Positions 20,855-25,075 of a DNA stretch of 25,075 bases are shown here, one piece after another (within the stretch, counting starts at the first letter, position 1; every line of letters starts with the position of its first letter). The translations under genes and the position numbers were made by a program. The notes under the pieces were generated by a model. It was not told the origin of the DNA, made no database searches, and saw nothing but the letters and a program-made list of their open reading frames with translations. Origin of the DNA: a virus; IMG/VR virus record IMGVR_UViG_3300034987_000053, positions 1 through 25,075 of that record. The stretch is one strand, 5' to 3'.

Positions 20855-22466
20855 TCAACCATGCGAAAGCTGCGGAAGCAGTGATGCAAAACAAATATAC
20901 GATGATGGATCTGCTTTTTGCTTTTCCTGTAGGAAATCATACAAAGCTGTAGATGAGAATTATATGGAAAAACAAGAAACAACTCAAAAAGACTTTACAG
21001 ACAAGGTAAAGGAAATTACAAATGAATATCCTTCAAGGGGTTTTAAAGAACGTAATATCTATAAGCAAGTGGCTGAGCACTATGGAGTCAAAGTATCCTA
21101 TGACTTCGACGGTAATATTGATGCTCATTATTACCCTCATTATGATTCTGATCTTAGCACTATCGTAGGTTATAAGGTAAGAAAACTGCCAAAAACTTTT
21201 TCATCGATTGGTAAAGTAACTGAGTCTTTATTTGGTTTAAATTTGTATTCAAGCGGAAAAAGAATAGTTATTACTGAAGGTGAACTTGATGCAATGGCTG
21301 TTCAAACGGCATGGTATAAAAAATATAAAACTTTTTATCCAGTAATTTCTTTGCGTTCTGCATCTAGTGTTAAAGACTTAATCTCTCACAGAGAGCATAT
21401 CCGTAAATTTGATGAAGTAATTCTTTGGCTTGACAATGATGAAGCTGGAAAAATAGCTACAAAAGAAGCAGCTAGGATAATTGGTTATGATAAAATTAAA
21501 ATTGTTAAATGCAATGAAAAAGATGCGAGCGATGTTTGGATTAAAGAGCCAGATAAATTACTAGTTTATATTTACAACGCACAAACTTATACTCCAGCAG
21601 GTATTCTTAATAAAGACGAACTGTGGAATCAACTTGAAAAGTATAATGAAATTGAGTCAGTCCCTTATCCTGATTTCATGGAGGGTTTGAACGAAAAATT
21701 AAAAGGTATGCGTTTTGGTGAAATTACTTTATGGACTTCTGGCACGGGGTCTGGCAAGTCTACTTTGTTACGGGAAATTGCAGTTCACCTTCTTAATATC
21801 ACAGAAGACAAGATTGGTATTATATCTCTGGAAGAAAGCCCTGCAGAAACAGCCAGAAAGATGGCGGGCATGGCTATAAATAAAAACCCCGCTAATGAGG
21901 AGATTCCTATTGATCAGCTTCAACACGGCTTCAATCTTATCTTTGGCGATGATAGGGTTATGGTACTTGATCATCAAGGGTCCATTTCGGATGGCTCTAT
22001 TATGGATTTTCTTGAGTATATGTGTTTATCTGGTGTTAAATATTTATTTGTAGATCACATTACTATTCTTGCTTCTGAGGGAGCAGAAGGTCTATCTGGT
22101 AATGAAGCAATTGACAAAATTATGAATGACTTGCTTAGACTAGTTAAAAAGCACAATGTGTGGATTGGTCTAATTAGTCACTTGCGTAAAACAGACAATA
22201 AGGGAAGAAGCTTTGAAGAAGGTAAATTACCGTCAATGGATGATATTCGTGGCTCTGGTTCTATTAAGCAAATTTCTATGGACATTATTGCTTTTGCTAG
22301 AAATGTTGGGTCAGATAGCGTTGAAGAGCGTAACACTATTAAAACAAAAGTCCTTAAATGTCGATACACTGGTCTCACAGGTCCGTCAGGAAACCTTCAC
22401 TATGACTTCCAAACAGGCAGACTAGCTAAAGGTTCAGAAAAGTTTTCAGAGGAAATTATGATTTAA
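20832..22466 (+). CDS. T7 gp4-like primase/helicase
   Basis: The 544-residue protein has, in order: a zinc-binding domain CESC...CFSC (C11, C14, C30, C33); a TOPRIM primase core with TEGELDAMAV (E149) and LWLDNDEAGK (D201, D203); and a DnaB/RecA-type helicase with Walker A GTGSGKST (304-311), catalytic Glu in SLEES (335), Walker B LFVDH (D408), GLISHLRK (H450), and LKCRYTGLTG with R511 as the likely arginine finger. It should unwind DNA 5' to 3' and make RNA primers for the family A polymerase. ATG 20832 has GGAAAA at good spacing; ATG 20826 in frame is the alternative. It overlaps the membrane gene by 23 bases. Confidence 0.95.
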   Translation: MGRIVIRNQPCESCGSSDAKQIYDDGSAFCFSCRKSYKAVDENYMEKQETTQKDFTDKVKEITNEYPSRGFKERNIYKQVAEHYGVKVSYDFDGNIDAHYYPHYDSDLSTIVGYKVRKLPKTFSSIGKVTESLFGLNLYSSGKRIVITEGELDAMAVQTAWYKKYKTFYPVISLRSASSVKDLISHREHIRKFDEVILWLDNDEAGKIATKEAARIIGYDKIKIVKCNEKDASDVWIKEPDKLLVYIYNAQTYTPAGILNKDELWNQLEKYNEIESVPYPDFMEGLNEKLKGMRFGEITLWTSGTGSGKSTLLREIAVHLLNITEDKIGIISLEESPAETARKMAGMAINKNPANEEIPIDQLQHGFNLIFGDDRVMVLDHQGSISDGSIMDFLEYMCLSGVKYLFVDHITILASEGAEGLSGNEAIDKIMNDLLRLVKKHNVWIGLISHLRKTDNKGRSFEEGKLPSMDDIRGSGSIKQISMDIIAFARNVGSDSVEERNTIKTKVLKCRYTGLTGPSGNLHYDFQTGRLAKGSEKFSEEIMI

Positions 22467-22684
22467 TGGAACAAGAAAAAGTATTTTTGTTGTCAATTAT
22501 ATATCAGTTAATGGATTGTGGCCCCGATGTATCGGGTCTTAATCCGCATATTCAAGATTATTTAAAAGGGCTTCAGGAAGAGTTTGATCCTGAAGATCCG
22601 CAAGAAGGCCAGTTTTATAAAATGCTGTATCACTATGCTGATACTTGGTTTAACAATGAATACAACAAGGAGAAAATGCATTGA
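22466..22684 (+). CDS. Hypothetical acidic protein (72 aa)
   Basis: It starts MEQEKVFLLSIIYQLMDCGP and ends FNNEYNKEKMH. TAATG overlap with the primase/helicase stop. It is acidic and helical with a Pro/Glu/Asp-rich middle (EEFDPEDPQEG). Not recognised. It carries the AAGGAG of the next gene near its end. Confidence 0.66.
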   Translation: MEQEKVFLLSIIYQLMDCGPDVSGLNPHIQDYLKGLQEEFDPEDPQEGQFYKMLYHYADTWFNNEYNKEKMH

Positions 22685-22971
22685 AGAGTGTATTTGATAA
22701 ATTAAAACAAAAAGGTTACACTGACGAGCAGTTTGATGCTTACGTAAACAATCCTAATGTTATTAAAGTTCATGGGCGTAAAAATCTTAATACTTTAAAA
22801 GATATGTGGTATGATACAGGTAAACTTTTTATTAGAGATGAGCTTTATGATTCTATGAATAAAGATCAGCTAGATGAATACGCAATTACTGAATTTGGAA
22901 TTGATTTAGATAAGCGTTTTACTAAAGAAAATATGATTGAAGAGTTAGCAACAAAACTTAGCAAACAATAA
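22681..22971 (+). CDS. Hypothetical protein, TTG start (96 aa)
   Basis: The frame starts with TTG 22681, overlapping the previous stop as TTGA, with AAGGAG eight bases upstream. The product starts MKSVFDKLKQKGYTDEQFDA and ends MIEELATKLSKQ. It is helical; the end (QLDEYAITEFGIDLDKRFTKENMIEELA) has the look of a small SAP/HeH-type helix-extended-loop-helix, as in several phage proteins, which is inference. Upstream of the reductase by 14 bases. Confidence 0.7.
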   Translation: MKSVFDKLKQKGYTDEQFDAYVNNPNVIKVHGRKNLNTLKDMWYDTGKLFIRDELYDSMNKDQLDEYAITEFGIDLDKRFTKENMIEELATKLSKQ

Positions 22972-22985
22972 TAAGGAATAATAAA

Positions 22986-24851
22986 ATGGACGCTTATAGA
23001 AGTTTTATCCACCTGTCACGCTACTCACGTTTTCTAGATGATAAAGGTCGTCGTGAAACATGGGAAGAGACAGTAGATCGTGTCATTAACTTCTGGAAAG
23101 ATATGCAAGGTGACAAGCTTAAAGATAGTGAGTTTGAAGAACTACGCCAAGCTATTCTAAATCACGAAGTAATGCCTTCTATGCGATCAATGTGGTCTGC
23201 AGGTGAAGCTCTTAAAAAGAATCACTTCCGAGGCTACAATTGTAGCTTTAAATCTGTAGACCATCCCCGAGTATTTGATGAAATTCTTTTCATTCTTATG
23301 GCAGGTACTGGTGTTGGTTTTGGCTGTGAAGCTAAAGACGTAAACAAACTGCCAATTATTAACGACACGTTTACTAAGACTGAACGTGTTATTGCTATAG
23401 AAGACTCAGCAGAAGGCTGGGCTAAAGCACTACGTAAGCTAATCGCTGATTTATATTTAGGGAATGAGCATGAATGGGATTATAGCAAAATTCGGCCTGA
23501 AGGCGCTAGACTTAAGACTATGGGTGGACGAGCTTCTGGTCCGAAACCACTTATGGATCTTTTTGCTTTTGTAACAGAAACATTTAAGAAAGCAGCGGGT
23601 CGAAAACTACGTCCAATTGAGGTCCATGATATTGTATGTAAAATTGCTGAAATCGTTGTTGTAGGCGGTGTTCGTCGTTCTGCTCTTATTTCTATTTCAG
23701 ACCTTGGTGATCCTGAAGTTCGTGACTGTAAGTCAGGGCGTTGGTGGGAAACAGCACCTCATCGTGCTCTTGCTAACAACTCCGCAGGTTATGAACAAAA
23801 GCCTTCTATGGCTGTATTCATGGATGAGTGGACAGCACTTATGAAGTCTGGCTCTGGTGAACGTGGTATTGTATCTCGTTATGGTTTGCAAGCTATGGCA
23901 CCAGAACGCCGTGATGCTGATCAGATTGTTGGCCTTAATCCTTGTGCAGAAATTGCGCTACGAGATGGTCAGCTTTGTAACCTTACTGAAGTAGTATGTC
24001 GTGAAAATGACACTCATAAGGATTTAATTCGTAAAGTACGTCTTGCAACAATTCTCGGTACACTTCAAGCTTCACTGACTGATTTCAAATATGTTCGTTC
24101 TGTTTGGAAAAAGAACTGTGAAGAAGAAGCACTATTAGGTGTGTCTTTAACTGGTATTCAAGATTGTAAGATTCTGCGTAATCCAGATCCAAAGCTACTT
24201 GAAGCCATGAAAGCTCACGCTTATGAAATTAACAAAGAGTATGCTGCTCGTATTGGGATTAACCCTTCTGCTGCTATTACCACTGTTAAGCCTTCTGGGA
24301 CTGTTTCTCAACTAGTAGATTCAGCCTCTGGTATTCATGGTCGATTTGCTCCTTATTACATTCGTCGTGTTCGTCAGGCTAACCACGATCCTTTAACACA
24401 AATGCTAAAAGATCAAGGTGTACCTAGTGAACCTGATGTAATGAATCCTTTAAAGACTACTGTGTTTAGTTTCCCAATTAAATCACCTGCTGGCGCTACA
24501 TTAGCTAATAATCAAACAGCTATTGAACAGCTAGAAAACTGGTTACTATTTAAGAAATACTGGGCAGAACATTCAGTATCAGTAACTGTATATGTAAAAG
24601 ACCACGAATGGCTTGATGTAGGTGCTTGGGTATACAAACACTTTGACTATGTAACTGGTATTAGTTTCCTTCCATACTCAGAGCATACATATCAACAAGC
24701 ACCATACGAAGATATTAATGCTATGGAATATGATAAGCTTGTAGCTGAAATGCCTGTAGTTGACTTTAGCAAGCTATCTGAGTATGAACAAGAAGATAAC
24801 ACAGAAGGTGCTCAAACACTAGCTTGCGCAGCTGGTGGCTGTGAAATTTAA
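22986..24851 (+). CDS. nrdJ: Class II (adenosylcobalamin-dependent) ribonucleotide reductase
   Basis: This 621-residue monomeric class II enzyme reduces ribonucleotides to deoxyribonucleotides for phage replication, using B12 to form the thiyl radical. Active-site parts are visible: YNCSF with C86, LNPCAEI (317-323) with N318, C320 and E322, QLCNLTEV with C331 as reaction partner of C86, VKPSGTVSQLVDSASGIHGR as the phosphate-binding loop region, and a C-terminal CxxxxC (C614, C619) that would pass electrons from thioredoxin. It fits the monomeric Lactobacillus-type triphosphate reductase branch common in phages. AAGGAAT precedes the ATG. Because B12 is required, the host must make or import it. 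Its stop is shared with the DUF1289 start and candidate promoter 3. Confidence 0.95.
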   Translation: MDAYRSFIHLSRYSRFLDDKGRRETWEETVDRVINFWKDMQGDKLKDSEFEELRQAILNHEVMPSMRSMWSAGEALKKNHFRGYNCSFKSVDHPRVFDEILFILMAGTGVGFGCEAKDVNKLPIINDTFTKTERVIAIEDSAEGWAKALRKLIADLYLGNEHEWDYSKIRPEGARLKTMGGRASGPKPLMDLFAFVTETFKKAAGRKLRPIEVHDIVCKIAEIVVVGGVRRSALISISDLGDPEVRDCKSGRWWETAPHRALANNSAGYEQKPSMAVFMDEWTALMKSGSGERGIVSRYGLQAMAPERRDADQIVGLNPCAEIALRDGQLCNLTEVVCRENDTHKDLIRKVRLATILGTLQASLTDFKYVRSVWKKNCEEEALLGVSLTGIQDCKILRNPDPKLLEAMKAHAYEINKEYAARIGINPSAAITTVKPSGTVSQLVDSASGIHGRFAPYYIRRVRQANHDPLTQMLKDQGVPSEPDVMNPLKTTVFSFPIKSPAGATLANNQTAIEQLENWLLFKKYWAEHSVSVTVYVKDHEWLDVGAWVYKHFDYVTGISFLPYSEHTYQQAPYEDINAMEYDKLVAEMPVVDFSKLSEYEQEDNTEGAQTLACAAGGCEI

Positions 24852-24871
24852 TGCCTGACGTTAAAGAACAA
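24849..24871 (+). promoter_or_regulatory. Candidate phage RNA polymerase promoter 3, overlapping stop and start codons
   Basis: TAATGC (24849-24854) then CTGACGTTAAAGAACAA (24855-24871). The 17-base core is identical to promoters 1 and 2; TAATGC differs by one base from TAATAC. The TAAT box holds both the reductase stop and the next ATG. Transcripts from G 24866 would lack that ATG and serve the genes from 25004 on. Confidence 0.6.
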
Positions 24872-25021
24872 CTTACTCCTTGTATAAGAGTATGTCGTCT
24901 AGAAGGTGCCTACTGCAAAGGGTGTGGTAGGCACCAAGACGATATTCGTATGTGGTCTACTTATAGTAATGAACAACGTAAACAAATTATGAAAGAGATA
25001 TCTAATGGCACGTATCACTAA
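24851..25021 (+). CDS. DUF1289 cysteine-rich protein (56 aa)
   Basis: The product starts MPDVKEQLTPCIRVCRLEGA. The whole DUF1289 pattern is present: TPCIRVCRLE, YCKGCGR (21-27), DDIRMWSTYSNEQRKQIM. C11, C15, C22 and C25 could bind zinc or iron. Bacterial relatives are small proteins of unknown function, sometimes linked to oxidoreductases. Following the reductase, a redox or metal-delivery role is possible, but that is inference. Its first seven codons are also the candidate promoter 3 core. It overlaps the reductase by one base and the next gene by 18. Confidence 0.82.
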   Translation: MPDVKEQLTPCIRVCRLEGAYCKGCGRHQDDIRMWSTYSNEQRKQIMKEISNGTYH

Positions 25022-25075
25022 AGAAGTAACTGGTGTAAACATTGAGTTTGCTGAAAATGGTTTTGTGATGGACTA
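25004..25075 (+). CDS. Partial hypothetical protein (3' cut by window)
   Basis: ATG 25004 has AAAGAGA upstream and the frame stays open to the window end for 24 codons, starting MARITKEVTGVNIEFAENGF. It overlaps the DUF1289 gene by 18 bases in another frame. Too short to assign; it would be the first full gene downstream of candidate promoter 3. Confidence 0.55.

Noticed and set aside
1-25075. CRISPR arrays, insertion sequences, integrase or attachment sites, tRNA genes
   Set aside because: I found no regularly spaced repeats, transposase or integrase motifs, terminal inverted repeats or tRNA folds.

Overview
The window is a compact, AT-rich phage genome segment with every recognisable gene on the + strand. 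It joins a siphovirus-type tail gene (a 2078-residue tape measure protein) to a T7-like transcription and replication module: single-subunit RNA polymerase, gp2.5-like ssDNA-binding protein, family A DNA polymerase, gp6-like 5'-3' exonuclease and gp4-like primase/helicase. A B12-dependent ribonucleotide reductase, a MazG-like NTP pyrophosphohydrolase and a DUF3310 protein add nucleotide metabolism. The host cannot be read from the window. An AT-rich marine-type gammaproteobacterial phage is a reasonable but weak inference.

Layout. Bases 1-372 hold the end of an HK97 gp10-like tail completion gene and a terminator. The tape measure gene follows (392-6628) with a strong terminator. From 6.66 to 8.62 kb lie very small genes, many membrane-associated, a probable lysis cassette with a SleB-type hydrolase, and three near-identical TATAAT promoters sharing an unusual upstream box. 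From 8.62 to 9.13 kb one small helix-turn-helix gene sits between a structured leader and a hairpin-rich trailer ending in a strong terminator and a T17 run. RNA polymerase occupies 9.2-11.4 kb. From 11.4 to 16.4 kb are the SSB, a nucleoside deoxyribosyltransferase-like protein, a GIY-YIG protein, a helix-hairpin-helix glycosylase-fold protein, a gp1.7-like protein and many small unknown genes. DNA polymerase (16.4-18.2), MazG, exonuclease, a Seg-like GIY-YIG nuclease and primase/helicase follow, then the reductase (23.0-24.9 kb), a DUF1289 gene and a cut-off gene. No gene-free stretch exceeds 300 bases.

How it may work together. The TATAAT promoters would be read by the host RNA polymerase. 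The phage polymerase would then use a second promoter class: a 28-base element present at 11611 and 19457 (27/28 identical), with a 17-18 base core again at 24854. Its layout, a TAATA box 17 bases before a G, matches T7 promoters. These sites lie just before the SSB, the exonuclease and the genes after the reductase. Several regulatory elements share bases with stop or start codons.

Most striking are the two promoter classes, the palindromes over the presumed early start sites, the structured RNA around the helix-turn-helix gene, and an E-to-Q change in DNA polymerase motif A.
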